Assembly (NCBI GenBank): GCA_027972325.1
Contig: JAPMOS010000230.1
Span: 1-45,552 of the forward strand
Reading direction: 5' to 3'
Source of the DNA: Paratrimastix pyriformis
Lineage: Eukaryota; Preaxostyla; Paratrimastigidae
Length of the DNA stretch: 45,552 bases
Shown here: positions 1 through 9,920 of the stretch, piece by piece
How the letters are laid out: each line of letters starts with the position of its first letter
Position numbering within the stretch: position 1 is the stretch's first letter
Made by a program: the position numbers and the translations under genes
Notes under the pieces: generated by a model
The model's database searches: none
Told to the model about the DNA's origin: nothing
The model's input: only the letters and a program-made list of their open reading frames with translations

Positions 1-767
1 CCTTCCTCCTCCGCCGACTCCTCCTCCCGAATCCGCCTCGCCAATTGCAGATAGTCCGACTCACCCTGTTACCATACAGACACACCCGCTTTTGATCATC
101 TCCACATACTGCGGCATCACCCCTTTCCAATGAAATCTTCCCTATGATGAGGTCCGCCACTCCGAATCTTCCTTTTCATGAGGGTCTGTCTGTGCTTCTT
201 TGTTATCTTGCAGGGCTCCGCCATCTCTTCCAGTGTCGTCGGCATGCCGTACTTCACTTCCTCCTTCAGTTTCTCACCGTCCCTCAGGATCGCCATGTCC
301 TCCTGTGCATCACCTGCAACGCCCCAATCACCACCCCGGCATCTTCTCCTGCCCGTGCATCTTCACCCACTTCCCTGCATCATCCAACAGCGGCTCACGC
401 GTCGTCCACAATTTCTGCAGCAGCGCGATCTCCTCCCTCAGCACCACTCCACACCCCTGCTCGTCCGCCATCCTCCCCAGAATTTGTGTCATCACCATCA
501 TATCATGGACATCAATCGGGTCCTTCAGCCCCATACCCCTTCCTCCTCCGGAAAGAACAGCACCTCTGCCGGGTCGCATTTCCCAATACAACCTCCGATT
601 TCCCTGAACACCCTCGCATATCTCTGCTTCAGTGTTTCCAAGTCCCTTGTCGGCATTGGGCACTGCCTCGCCGTGTATTGTAGGCAAGTCGAGACACACT
701 CATTAATCATTTGCACCATCAACCTCGGAGGGACCTTCTTGTCCATGAGCTGTGCAGTCGCCCACAC
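1..767 (-). pseudogene. LINE region downstream of RT, cut by window edge
   Basis: Minus frames 525-767 and 328-699 read like the thumb and C-terminal region of a LINE polyprotein (for example LMVQMINECVSTCLQYTARQ and ETLKQRYARVFREIGG). The two frames overlap in different registers, indicating another frameshift. From 328 to 1 only short frames are seen. No zinc knuckle, RNase H or tail is visible. Confidence 0.5.
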
Positions 768-799
768 ATTTCTGGATCACCTTCTCCGTGTTGACCTTC

Positions 800-2000
800 A
801 TGTTCATCTCCTCATCTATCCATATCCCAAGATACCGAATTGCTCCACCCTTTGCTGCACTCTGATCTTCCGACCCTCTCCCAGATCCAAGTCCGTCTTC
901 CCTTCACCCCGCCACACAGGTAGTCACACTTGCTCCACGACAGCTCCATACCAGCCTCTTCCACTTTCCGCCTTACCGTATTCACCAAACGGACCATCTG
1001 TTCCCTTGTTCTCGTCACCAACATAATGTCGTCCGCAAATGCCAACACCTTTACCTTCCTGCCGCTATCCAGAATATACTCCTGTCGTCTTCAGACCTCC
1101 ATGAAGGAGATAAACAGCAGGCAGGACAACGGGTCCCCTGACTAATTCTCTCAATGTCATAGCTATCCGTCAACCCGTACCCCGTGATCACACGCGCCTT
1201 TCTCCCCTCATACAAGCTGTCCACATACCTGACAAATTCCTCTTCCACCCCCATCCTTCTCAACCCCTTCTGAGCGCCTCCATGTCAACTGTATCATAGG
1301 CCTTTCTTATATCTAGCGCGCACATGTGGAACTCCTTACCTCCCATAATCTTCGAGTCCGTCAACACCCCAAAATCTCGGCAATCGGCGTCTCAATCCTC
1401 CGATCCCTCAGGAAACCAAACTGCTCCGCCCCGAATACCCCTTTTTCAACGCACCAGTCTTGAAATCTCGAGGCAATCACTACCTGCAGTCCTTTCAAAA
1501 GACCTGTATTAAAGTTATAGGCCTTCTTCCCGCCGGATCCCCGGATGCTCCGTCTGCGATTTGTTGCCATATAGACCGAGCTGAGTTTCAGCTCCTCAGG
1601 AACCTCAGACTTCTCAACATCTCGTTGTATCGCCTCCCCAACCACTCCTTAATTTCGTCCTGACAAGCATGGACCATCTCCGCCGTCACTCCATCCGCCA
1701 GCCGCTTTCCCGTCCGGCAGCCCCCAGTATTGTCTGGATATCATGCGTCGTCAGAGGGGCCATATTACCCTTCCACCCACGCCTCCCGTTACCTCCTTCA
1801 GTCTTTGCCCCCGTCCCCACCGGCAGCTTTTGCAAGCCCCGCCATGAAACCCCACCATCCCTCTTAACCTCCGCCGGTCCGACACCACCCTGTCCATCTT
1901 CCTCCGCATTTCGAGTCACGTAGGTTGTAATTGGCGCCGCGCCATCCGTCATGATACCCTTATAGATACGCTTTTCCTCCAATGCCCTATCTCTTACCAT
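800..2000 (-). pseudogene. LINE reverse transcriptase, broken
   Basis: Recognisable RT blocks on the minus strand are RRPITL, then EQFGFLRDRR (1361-1645 frame), then YDIERISQG (1051-1263 frame), and the catalytic FADDIML with Asp-Asp codons at 1028-1033. The frame shifts by one base just after the QG of the template-grip motif (about 1133). In the new frame GDPLSCLLFISFMEV follows, then a TGA near 1103, then RRQEYILDSG and the catalytic motif. Another break lies in the RPITL region. The catalytic Asp pair is intact but the protein cannot be made whole. Confidence 0.75.
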
Positions 2001-2079
2001 AATGCACCGACCTCATCTTCGCCAACTGTTTCAACATCTCCTTCCTCTTACTCGTCCTCCTCCGCCAGCGCTCCTCCTC

Positions 2080-3141
2080 ATTTCTTTATCCAAGGCTCAA
2101 AATCTCGATCCGTATTCATCACATCCCTATAGCCGAAAACGCAGCCAGCTGTCACCCGAAGAAACTCACTCATCTGTTCAAATGATGGCTCCTCCCCTTC
2201 ACAGCTGCCTCGCAACATTTGCGCAACCTTCCCACGGTACTTTTCCATTTTCCCAACCATAACATCATACTCCTCTTCTTCTTGTCCCGCAACAGTGCTC
2301 CATCCGTCCGGGAAGGGCAGATGGCCACCTTCCTCCATTTTCACCGCAGAAGGCGCCATGTTTCGAGATCCGTTACAATCATGTGGTGATCCGTGACCGC
2401 CTGCCACTGAATCTCATCATTCCGCCAAACAAACAAATTGTCCAGCACCCTCCCCATTGTCCCCTGCGTCGACAGACACAACCAACCGGCCCTCCCCTTC
2501 CTTCATGCTCTTCCTCTTTCGCCACCGTCCCACCCTTCCGGCTCCGGATAAAGTTATCTCCCCGCCTTCCCAACCATCTTCGCCACATCATACAATCCCA
2601 GTTTCTCTTGCCCTCCTTCCTTAGCCCATCCGTTCGCATCTGTACACCACGACTTCTCCCATCCGACGCCCCCGCCACACACTCCTCCAACCGCCCAAGA
2701 TCACACTCCTACCCTCACGTTCGCTCTCCGTCCCCAGTAGGAAAATACATGTTGATGAGTCTCATCTGATTCTTCCTCCGTCCAGTCCATAAACATGAGA
2801 TAACCAGGAATCACCTCCGTAATCTTTCGAACTGCCACTTGCAGTGTTTCTATACCCAATCATCACCCTCTCGGGTGCCGCTTAACAGACCTCCGCCACA
2901 GAGCTCCTCCAGCACCACCCCTTCATCCATTTTTCCTGCAGAAATTCTTTATTGTCCCTCGTTCCTTTCGTTTCTGCAAAAGCGCATGTCCGTTCGACCC
3001 ACTTTCAGCAATTTTTCCATTCGAGCCCAGCCCCCGCACATTCCATCCGACCACCTCACCGATCCTTTCCCTGGTGCCCTGCTCCTTTTTAGCACCACTT
3101 TTCCACCCTCTTCCGCCTGCCTTCATCATACACCCGCTCAA
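2080..3141 (-). pseudogene. LINE apurinic-type endonuclease domain, broken
   Basis: The N-terminal motif VVGWNVRGLGSNGKIAE matches the start of exonuclease-endonuclease-phosphatase domains of LINEs, which nick target DNA to prime reverse transcription. Near the end, around 2383-2391, a minus frame reads VTDHHMIVTD, matching the conserved Asp-His catalytic end of the domain. Between them the frame changes more than once (visible pieces at 2923-3141, 2379-2690 and 2078-2407). It lies directly upstream of RT as in APE-type LINEs. Confidence 0.6.
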
Positions 3142-3439
3142 TATCCAGCATTTTCGCTTTCTCTTCTTCCTCTGCGCATCCCTTTTCCCTTCCTTCTCCG
3201 CGCCTTCACTCTTCCCTCCCCGCAGGCACCCTGACTTTCCGGGTAACTATCCCCACTGCAGATAGGCTTCCCACACCCACCCCATGCACTGCTCCGCCCC
3301 GGCCCATCCCTCCCCAGCCTTCACCTCCCATCTGCATCTTCACCATCCTCCGCCGGTCCCAGGGCCGACTTCTCATCTTCGAAGCCTTTCCTGCCCTCCA
3401 CATACAGGAACACATCTCCATGACCTGCTTCCTCTTCCC

Positions 3440-4160
3440 CTTCCGACCCTGCTGTCATTAAACCTCCACCATTTGGTCTCAATCTTTTGACCGCCACCCA
3501 GTGTCGCCCACCCCTTCTCCACAAAACTCCGCCACCGCTACCATGTGGTACACCTACCGCCCACTTCCACCACATCCGGCTGGACCCTCCATTGCCTCTT
3601 ATCAACCATCCTTCCCTACCCCGCGTCACGACGACACCCTTTGTTTTCCCCCGCCTCAACGATCCACCCACCCGGCACCTTTATCTTTCGATCACTTCAC
3701 TTTTCCTATCGATCCTGCTCCATCTCACCGTTAGATCGCTTCTCTCTCCGTTTCCGCTGTCACACCTCCTGACATGTGTCCTCCACTTCCACAGTTACCT
3801 TTGCTATCCCAGACCTCGCAGCAATCAACGAGGGCCTCCTCCGCTTCCCCATCCTGCCCTTCGTCCAAACCCTCGCTCCCTCCCTCCACACCCCTTCTTC
3901 CCACTCCGGGTCCCATGACCTCCCGCAATATCTCGTACAACTCCCCACCCCCAGCCGCCTCAACCACCTGGAGGGCCGTGCTGATCCAGCAGCGGTGGCC
4001 AGTGACATTAACTATTCCTCTATACATTCCGCCCCCATTACCATCCTCCAGCTCTCCATCACCCCCCACTCCATTTCCACCTCCATAGCAATCCTGCTCC
4101 CCACCGCCTCCAATCTTTTTACCGATGTCATCGTCATTACAATAAAACTCAACCACCCAA
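3440..4160 (-). pseudogene. USP-like (peptidase C19) cysteine protease region of the LINE, frameshifted
   Basis: The minus frame from 4156 contains GIVNVTGHRCWISTALQ, close to the cysteine box of ubiquitin-specific proteases (Gly-Leu-x-Asn-x-Gly-Asn-x-Cys-x-x-x-x-x-Leu-Gln). The candidate Cys codon is at 3989-3991. Further on, a frame gives GGRHWVAVKR (His codon 3501-3503), like the His box Gly-His-Tyr-x-Ala. A second register just after it gives KWWRFNDSRV (Asp codon 3454-3456), like the Trp-x-x-Phe-Asp-Asp that closes these domains. Order and spacing of Cys, His and Asp suit C19, though the span is shorter (about 180 residues) than the usual 300. At least two frameshifts separate the boxes. 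OTU or Ulp1 domains are known in some LINEs; the Cys and His contexts here look more like USP. Function is inferred only. Confidence 0.5.
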
Positions 4161-4379
4161 CCAGTTTTTCAAAAACTCAGCCAAGTCAATGTCAGCCCAC
4201 CCCTTTTCCACCTCCTTCATCCCCACCCATCTCTTAAATCGGTCAACAATAAAATTCCAATTGGCCTGGCATGCTAGACCTTCCAAGTCCCCCAAGCGTA
4301 CATTATCACTTGCAACCATGATATCCGAGCCAGTCTCCTTTCCAAACCTCCCTGTCCCAAGAGCACTGCCGAAACTCAA
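4149..4379 (-). pseudogene. LINE protein fragment upstream of the protease-like region
   Basis: A 76-codon minus-strand frame with protein-like composition (for example LEGLACQANWNFIVDRFKRW and IDLAEFLKNWLGG). It sits immediately upstream of the frame holding the cysteine box, and the two overlap by eight bases in different registers. It is probably the N-terminal part of the large LINE polyprotein. No domain is recognised. Confidence 0.4.
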
Positions 4380-4580
4380 AGGAGTCTACAAGGCAAACGG
4401 CAACAAGGAAAACATTCTCACAGACCGTAAGCAAAAGGAAGCCAGCCCCAGCCACCTGAGCCAAAGTAGTATGCCCCCGATGTCGCCAGCCTGTGCCGCA
4501 TTCCCATCCCCGGCATCGTCCTCCATCCCACCATCGAGGTTTTCCCCAAAGTCGGGGTTCTCCTCTGCTCCTTCCCTCAT

Positions 4581-4822
4581 GAGGTTGTCCCCTTCGGCGG
4601 GGTTTTCCTCCTTCTTGAGGTTGTCCCCCTTGGGGTTTTCCTCCTTCTTGAGGTTGTCCCCTTGGGGTTTCCTCCTTCTTGAGGTTGTCCCCTTGGGGTT
4701 TTCTCCTCCGTGTCCGTCCCCACCCAGCCTGTCGCCCAGCGATGCCCCTTGAGGTTGTCCCCGACGGCGGGGTTTTCCTCCTTCTTGAGGTTGTCCCCAT
4801 CGGGGTTTTTCCTCGTACCACT
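4581..4822. repeat. Minisatellite, 31-36 bp unit, six copies in two blocks
   Basis: The string GAGGTTGTCCCC restarts at 4581, 4617, 4650, 4681, 4751 and 4787. Each copy continues with a G-rich run, then GGTTTTCCTCCTTCTT. Unit lengths of 36, 33 and 31 bp reflect loss of 3 and then 2 bases. On the minus strand the units can encode a repeated Asn-Leu-Lys-Lys-Glu-Glu-Asn-Pro motif, but uneven lengths shift the frame. A unique spacer of about 40 bp lies between the blocks. Confidence 0.85.
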
Positions 4823-4961
4823 CGGTGAGGTTTGCCTGCCACATTTTAGCCAGGTTGTCCTCGACCTCTCTCTGGCCACCCCAGGGTAACGATCCCTAGG
4901 GCATCCCGCCGACGTAGCCCAGCGGCCTCCTCTCCAGCACCCGCAGGAACCGCTGCGGGTG

Positions 4962-5840
4962 TTAGAGGTCCTGGTTTGACCGTTGACCCTTGACCGGCCT
5001 AGCGTCACCACCAGTCCTACCGAGATCATCGATCTCAGGAAATGAGTAAACTGTAATAAATGAATACTCACACAGACCTTCAGACGTCGTCCAAAGTTGC
5101 CCATTCATTCGGAGGTTTTGTGCGGATGCAGGCATTGGAGCTCCCATCTGCTGAGTCCAGTATTGGAATTGGATGACTGAAAAAGAGGGTACACACAGAC
5201 CAACCCCATTCCAGGAAAGCTCAAAACAATAACCAGGCTGCCCTTGACCAGCCTTAACAGAATCAGCGGCCACATTCCTAAAAGTTTCTGAAGATGACAA
5301 AAAAGAATACCGGAAAGACAGACTCTCTCCCAAAGAACGTGCCGCATCAACAACATCCCAGAGAAGGATCTTCCATCTGACCAGACGGTCAGACAGGCAT
5401 CTCAGGGGGCCAGATATCTGAAATTCTAAGGATGAGCCGCTGCCAGACGTCCCAACAACCAACAAACCGGTAGTTATTTCCGACACCAGACAGGGCCCAC
5501 CTCCGAGGCAAAGCACTCTGTCCAGCCGGGAGACTATGATCAAAGCATGATTAGAAACTCTCCATCCATCTTCCTCCATCCACAGACCAACGAGACATCG
5601 GCTAGACATACCACACCAACCTGAGGGCAGCCGCCACCCAATGCAGCCACCACACCAAGCCGGCACACCATCCAACCACAGTTGGAAAGTAGGGGCGCTC
5701 AGCCCACCAGAAAACGCGGGAGAAAACAGCCATCCCAACCCCGCCAACCCTCCTGATCCCATCTCTCTCCCGTCCACCACCGGCCCCTTCGCCCCTTCCA
5801 GAGGTCTTCCCTTCTCCGTACCAGCATTCCCAGTTCTCAT
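4962..5840 (-). other. Open frame of 292 codons between LINE ORF1 and the protease-like region, doubtful
   Basis: A minus-strand frame stays open for 292 codons. The peptide is rich in Gly, Ser, Leu and Trp with scattered Cys and matches no family I know. It lies in the stretch between ORF1-like and the endonuclease-bearing part, where LINE copies may carry untranslated sequence. Neighbouring short frames in the other registers look equally random. It may be a decayed linker of the LINE or a chance open frame; I report it mainly to say what this 1.3 kb interval contains. Confidence 0.2.
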
Positions 5841-6157
5841 TACCAGTCTTTATCCAACCCAGACGACCACGCTTCTCCTCTCTTTTGATCAACAAGGCCA
5901 ATTCCATTTACCCTACCGTGGACCCAATTCTCTTCGACCACCGTCTGCATCCAAAAGCACCATACACATATCACTTCCTGTCTTTGCACTACCTTCTCCA
6001 GTTTTACCCCCACTCCACCTTCTTTTTCCTTCATTCGATTGCTCCCCGCCAACCACTCTCCTCCCCACGCCATTCCAATAGAAGGCTGTTTCTTTCCACA
6101 CGCATGTCCCAGGAGCAAGAGCGTAAGAGGGTGGAAGAGAAACACAGCCCCCAACCT

Positions 6158-7220
6158 TTACTTGAACTTCTTCCCCGCATTCACCCCCACCGACACCTTC
6201 ACCACACGCGGACGCGACTCCCGCTTCAAAGCATCGATGGCCTCCCTCTGCTCCGGGGTTGCCATGACACAAAACGTCCCGTCCCACCGCCCACTTGACC
6301 ACGCCACTTCTGATCTCCAAATATCGGAGACCTCTACCACAATGTGGTGGTTCTTGAGGTACTCCTGCATCTGCTGCGGCCACTCGACACCGGCCGCACG
6401 AATAAAGGCCAAACGATGGTCCGCCCGGAGAGGCCGATCCTCCCGGAGCGATCTGAACTATGCGCTTGCCCCGGAAGATCTCCGGGATGTGGGGCTGTCC
6501 CACCGAGCATGTCACAGACACACGCCATGCACCCGGCTGGCGAGCAGGCTTGACCCAAACTACCGGGGTGGCGATCAATAAGTCAGCGATTGCGAACAGA
6601 CACTGCGCACTCGGGTTCGCTTCACGCAACCATTGGCGAACCTCCTCTTCTTTAGCTTCCAGGGGCAAACCACCCAGATGAGCCCTCATTGTAACAAAGG
6701 TCACAGCTGAGGCCGGCCGCTCACATTCACTTCCCAGATCAGTCAGGACGGCCTGATTCCGACTTGCAAAAGCTCCAAGAATCTCCGCGGCATCGGGTCT
6801 CAGACACGTCACGCCAAAAGTTCCTTCTTCCAGGCCTTGCTGAACACGGGCCTCGCCAAGGATCTCACGAAGCTGGCATTCAAGTTCGTACCAGCTAAAT
6901 TGCACAGCACTTGGCTCAAATTTAATAGCGAATCTCATTGTCTCAGCCTGTAATTCACAGAAGGCAATTGACAAACAAAGACCCAAGATGAGCCCAACAA
7001 ACATCCTTGATAGGCGGACTTTCGGTAGGAAAGCCACTATCCAATTAACACAGACCATAACTTTTTCCTTCTTTTCACCCTGCTCCTCGGCCTGGCTCTT
7101 TTCGGCCACTCTTTTTTTACCAGCCGCCTCCATTCTTTGGCGATTGGCTTCAGCCTCAACACTTTCCAGCGTCAGAGGAACCGCACCAGCATCTTCAACA
7201 GAATGAGTTTCAGAAGACAT
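6158..7220 (-). pseudogene. LINE ORF1-like protein, frameshifted
   Basis: I chose the ATG at 7220 (MSSETHSVEDAG) because the upstream in-frame sequence runs into the element edge. An acidic and then lysine-rich N-terminus is followed by a hydrophobic stretch at roughly residues 60-95. Next come two segments that read like RNA-binding or RRM-like folds (around MRFAIKFEP and VTFVTMRAHLGG). The frame shifts once near 6415; the other frame continues with AFIRAAGVEWPQQMQ and ends at 6158 after a basic tail (NAGKKFK). It occupies the 5'-most position of the LINE, which suits ORF1p, normally an RNA chaperone that packages the transcript. The family was not recognised; the role is inferred from position. 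Confidence 0.5.
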
Positions 7221-7280
7221 CGTCAATTGGCCAATAGAAAAGGCGAAGATCCCAAATTCAAACACTTTCCAGGTCGGTAG

Positions 7281-9239
7281 GACCGGGGGGGAGCCTCTTT
7301 ATCTATTCCTAATGCGCCTTCAACAATTGTGCAACGTGATGCTAATAGCAAAATATACTGTGCTACTGTGGTAGCTGATAAAGTGGCTCCTACTGGTGCC
7401 ACATTGAGTGTTCCTGCTGCTATCTCATGCAATTCTATCACTTCTGGTGCTGTTCTATGCACTGGAACTCTAAAGACTACAATAACAGATGCTCCAATCC
7501 TCGGAACTGACTCATCTGGATATGTTGTAACTGGTGCTTTTCCACTCGCTGTAACGGCTAATTCAATAACAACTACTGGTGGCAACTTAATCAGAAACAA
7601 TCCAATAGCTGTTGACAACATAATTCCTCTTAATACTTCTCTCAAAATAGGTAACTTCACAGTAAATTCCACTGACACCACATTCGAAAATGCTGATAAC
7701 ACTACCTTCACTATTAAGTCAAAAGGCAACATAAAATACAATAGTGATTACAATGCTAATGACACTTCTCCAAATCATACATTCACTATTGGCGCAACTG
7801 ACATGCTTTCTATATATTCCAATAAAGTTAAGACTGCATTTCCATTTGAATGTCCATTTATTGGCTCAAACACTGGCTCTCTCAAAATATCAATGTATCC
7901 TTATGGTAACACAAACTGGGGCATTTATCAAGCAAGCTCTGGTGCAAATGCTGACTTCTCTGGTACTGGTTCTGCATGCGCCGGCTTTGATATGAACAAT
8001 GCAATTCGATTCCGTGTCTATGACAGTTCTTCAACTGGAATAATCTTCGAAAACTCAAACAATGTATGCAACTTCTCTGCAAATGCTAACACTGGTACTT
8101 TCTGGACTCGTGGACTGCTGACGGCTGGTGGAAATTTGGCAAGCCCTAAAATCAGTTCACCTGCTTCTTCCGCAAATCTCGGGCTTAGAATTGGTTTCAA
8201 TGGAACTGTTGATAACGCCTGGGGCGCTTACATGTCTGCAACCACTTCATTTGACAATTCAACTGCATGCGTTGGAAATGATTTCTCTGGTCAAGCACTT
8301 CGACTTCGTGCATATAACAATGCTAACTGCGGTATGATATTCGAAAATAGTGACAATGTCATGAACCTCTCATGCAATGCAAACAGTGGTAATCTTTGGC
8401 TACGTGGCATGGCAACACTGAATGGTGGCTTAAAACTACCTAACAACACCTCCGGATATCTATATAGTGATGCAAATGGTAATATCACCGCAACTACTGT
8501 AACTTCCACTTCTGCTCAGTCTCTCGCTGCTAATAGTGGCTCTTCCACTAATATCTCATCGAATAATAATCTTATTAACATTTCTGGTGATACTACAAGT
8601 TCATACTTTAATGCAAATAACGCTAACTTTGGAGTTGTTTTTAATGTTGGAGGGGCTAATGTGATTAACTTTGGTAAGACTCGTGTGACTTCACCTGTCA
8701 TATTAGCTACTGCTCAATCAACTGGTGATTCTCTGCAAATGTACATCGATACTACTGGAAAAATACATGTTCCTACATCCTCAATTCGATACAAGGAAAA
8801 CGTAATGGATATGGCTGATACGTCATATTTATATAAGTTACGTCCCGTCAATTTCAATTACAAGGCTGATGAGAAAAAGGTCAAATGCTATGGTCTAATA
8901 GCTGAAGAATGTGTTGATGTATGTCCTGATTTAGTATATTACAAGGATGGCGCTGTTGAAGGTATTCGACAAGATCGTTTGCCTTTCATGATGCTCAATG
9001 AGATGAAAAAACTAAAGGCACATTGTGATTCACTCACTGATGAAAACATGTCATTAAAAGCTCAAATAGAAACACTTAAAACTGCTGTAGCGGAAATCAG
9101 ACAGATGATTTCTGTTACGTTCGAAACTACTCAACCTTCTTCAATTGATAATGGTAAAATGGCATTCTATCTCGCTGATGACTCAACACTGAAGGCTACA
9201 TGGAAGATAAACAATGTACGACAAGCTACCAATATTTAA
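7281..9239 (+). CDS. Fibre/tail-like virion protein with C-terminal S74 intramolecular chaperone
   Basis: The frame is open from 7281 to the stop at 9239 and has no clear ATG at its beginning, so the N-terminal part appears to be lost at the LINE junction. The body is rich in Thr, Ser, Asn and Gly, as in beta-structured fibres. Two modules of about 100 residues repeat with a 303 bp period (Trp-Gly at 7917 and 8220); each ends with IFENSxNVxNxSxNAN and a Trp-x-Arg-Gly. From about 8778 the sequence SSIRYKENVMD begins a peptidase S74 (endosialidase-type chaperone) domain with the expected Ser and Lys. It continues through YKLRPVNFNYK and GLIAEE to a helical C-terminus. Such domains trimerise a fibre and then cut themselves off. 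Likely host-attachment fibre. Confidence 0.75.
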   Translation, partial: DRGGASLSIPNAPSTIVQRDANSKIYCATVVADKVAPTGATLSVPAAISCNSITSGAVLCTGTLKTTITDAPILGTDSSGYVVTGAFPLAVTANSITTTGGNLIRNNPIAVDNIIPLNTSLKIGNFTVNSTDTTFENADNTTFTIKSKGNIKYNSDYNANDTSPNHTFTIGATDMLSIYSNKVKTAFPFECPFIGSNTGSLKISMYPYGNTNWGIYQASSGANADFSGTGSACAGFDMNNAIRFRVYDSSSTGIIFENSNNVCNFSANANTGTFWTRGLLTAGGNLASPKISSPASSANLGLRIGFNGTVDNAWGAYMSATTSFDNSTACVGNDFSGQALRLRAYNNANCGMIFENSDNVMNLSCNANSGNLWLRGMATLNGGLKLPNNTSGYLYSDANGNITATTVTSTSAQSLAANSGSSTNISSNNNLINISGDTTSSYFNANNANFGVVFNVGGANVINFGKTRVTSPVILATAQSTGDSLQMYIDTTGKIHVPTSSIRYKENVMDMADTSYLYKLRPVNFNYKADEKKVKCYGLIAEECVDVCPDLVYYKDGAVEGIRQDRLPFMMLNEMKKLKAHCDSLTDENMSLKAQIETLKTAVAEIRQMISVTFETTQPSSIDNGKMAFYLADDSTLKATWKINNVRQATNI

Positions 9240-9910
9240 GCAAAAAGAGACTTTGAATTGTCTGCTTTCTTCTTCCCTTCTTTCACTATAAGTAGCTGTT
9301 TGCATGAGGCTGAGATTCCATAATGCTGCTTATCATCAACCCATACTTTAAGTTGGACTATCATTTTAACTGTGCTCCCTGGATTGACGGCTTTCCGTAA
9401 ATCCTCGTTTGTTTGTATTGTTGTGTCCTGTTTTACCTCACCATCTTCATCTTTTCGGAAGACACTCGGATACAGTGTATCTGCATATCCAACTGCTACT
9501 TTATAGTAGCTCGGAAACTTGTCATTATCACTCGTCTTGGCAAATGATTTGTATTGAAATTCATCTGGTTTGCCTTCTTCAAAAGTACCATTCACAATGC
9601 TTTCCACATTGTTTTGACAGTACTTCTCGAGCTTGTCTATCATCTTCTTAAAGTCATCGCCTACATTCTCAACTGGTAACCTGATGGTTTTAGTGTTCTC
9701 GTAAAAGTTCACTCCATAAGGTCCTAAGTCGATTTGTGGCGTCTGAACTAAGAGGTTACTACCATTATGTTCAATGTGACACATCTTCATTGTCTTCTCT
9801 TGCTTCCTGGACGATTCAGATAAGGCTTCAATTGACAGCTTCTTAACTGTGAAATCGTTCGGAATGATCACAACTGGCATATCAGACTCAACAGATTGCT
9901 TGCTTGACAT
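9236..9910 (-). CDS. Conserved-looking viral protein of unknown function (224 aa)
   Basis: An intact minus frame starts at ATG 9910, just inside the TIR edge, and ends at 9236. It is convergent with the fibre gene, and the two stop codons share a TTAA. The protein is acidic and lysine-rich with a basic tail (KEGKKKADNSK). The second half (STVKMIVQLKVWVDDKQHYG) reads like a beta-rich fold with an exposed aromatic strand, which brings to mind OB-fold single-stranded DNA-binding proteins of large DNA viruses; this is a guess from pattern only. No signal peptide or membrane segment is seen. Confidence 0.6.
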   Translation of the reverse strand: MSSKQSVESDMPVVIIPNDFTVKKLSIEALSESSRKQEKTMKMCHIEHNGSNLLVQTPQIDLGPYGVNFYENTKTIRLPVENVGDDFKKMIDKLEKYCQNNVESIVNGTFEEGKPDEFQYKSFAKTSDNDKFPSYYKVAVGYADTLYPSVFRKDEDGEVKQDTTIQTNEDLRKAVNPGSTVKMIVQLKVWVDDKQHYGISASCKQLLIVKEGKKKADNSKSLFA

Positions 9911-9920
9911 TAGTGGTTAT

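Larger units (their letters stand above)
1..7280 (-). mobile_element. Decayed non-LTR retrotransposon (LINE) with APE-type endonuclease and RT
   Basis: Minus-strand peptides appear in LINE order from right to left: an ORF1-like protein (7220-6158), a repeat-rich linker, a cysteine-protease-like region (4160-3440), an apurinic-type endonuclease (about 3141-2080), RT (about 2000-800) and an RT-downstream region (767-1). The 3' end lies beyond the window start, so no poly-A tail or target duplication can be judged. The right edge falls at about 7271-7285, where the open frame of a virus-like fibre gene begins. Reading frames change repeatedly, so the copy is dead. The clade is not assigned; a protease-like region upstream of the endonuclease is unusual. 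The opposite strand carries only shadow frames. Confidence 0.8.

Noticed and set aside
144-1026. Long plus-strand frames (up to 282 codons) rich in Pro, Ser and His
   Set aside because: They lie opposite the LINE RT and its downstream region, have low-complexity composition and match nothing; they are shadows.
7281-9239. Bacteriophage contamination, because of the S74 tail-spike domain
   Set aside because: The gene sits within 600 bp of a TIR shared with a eukaryotic Polinton-like element and is convergent with another AT-rich element gene.
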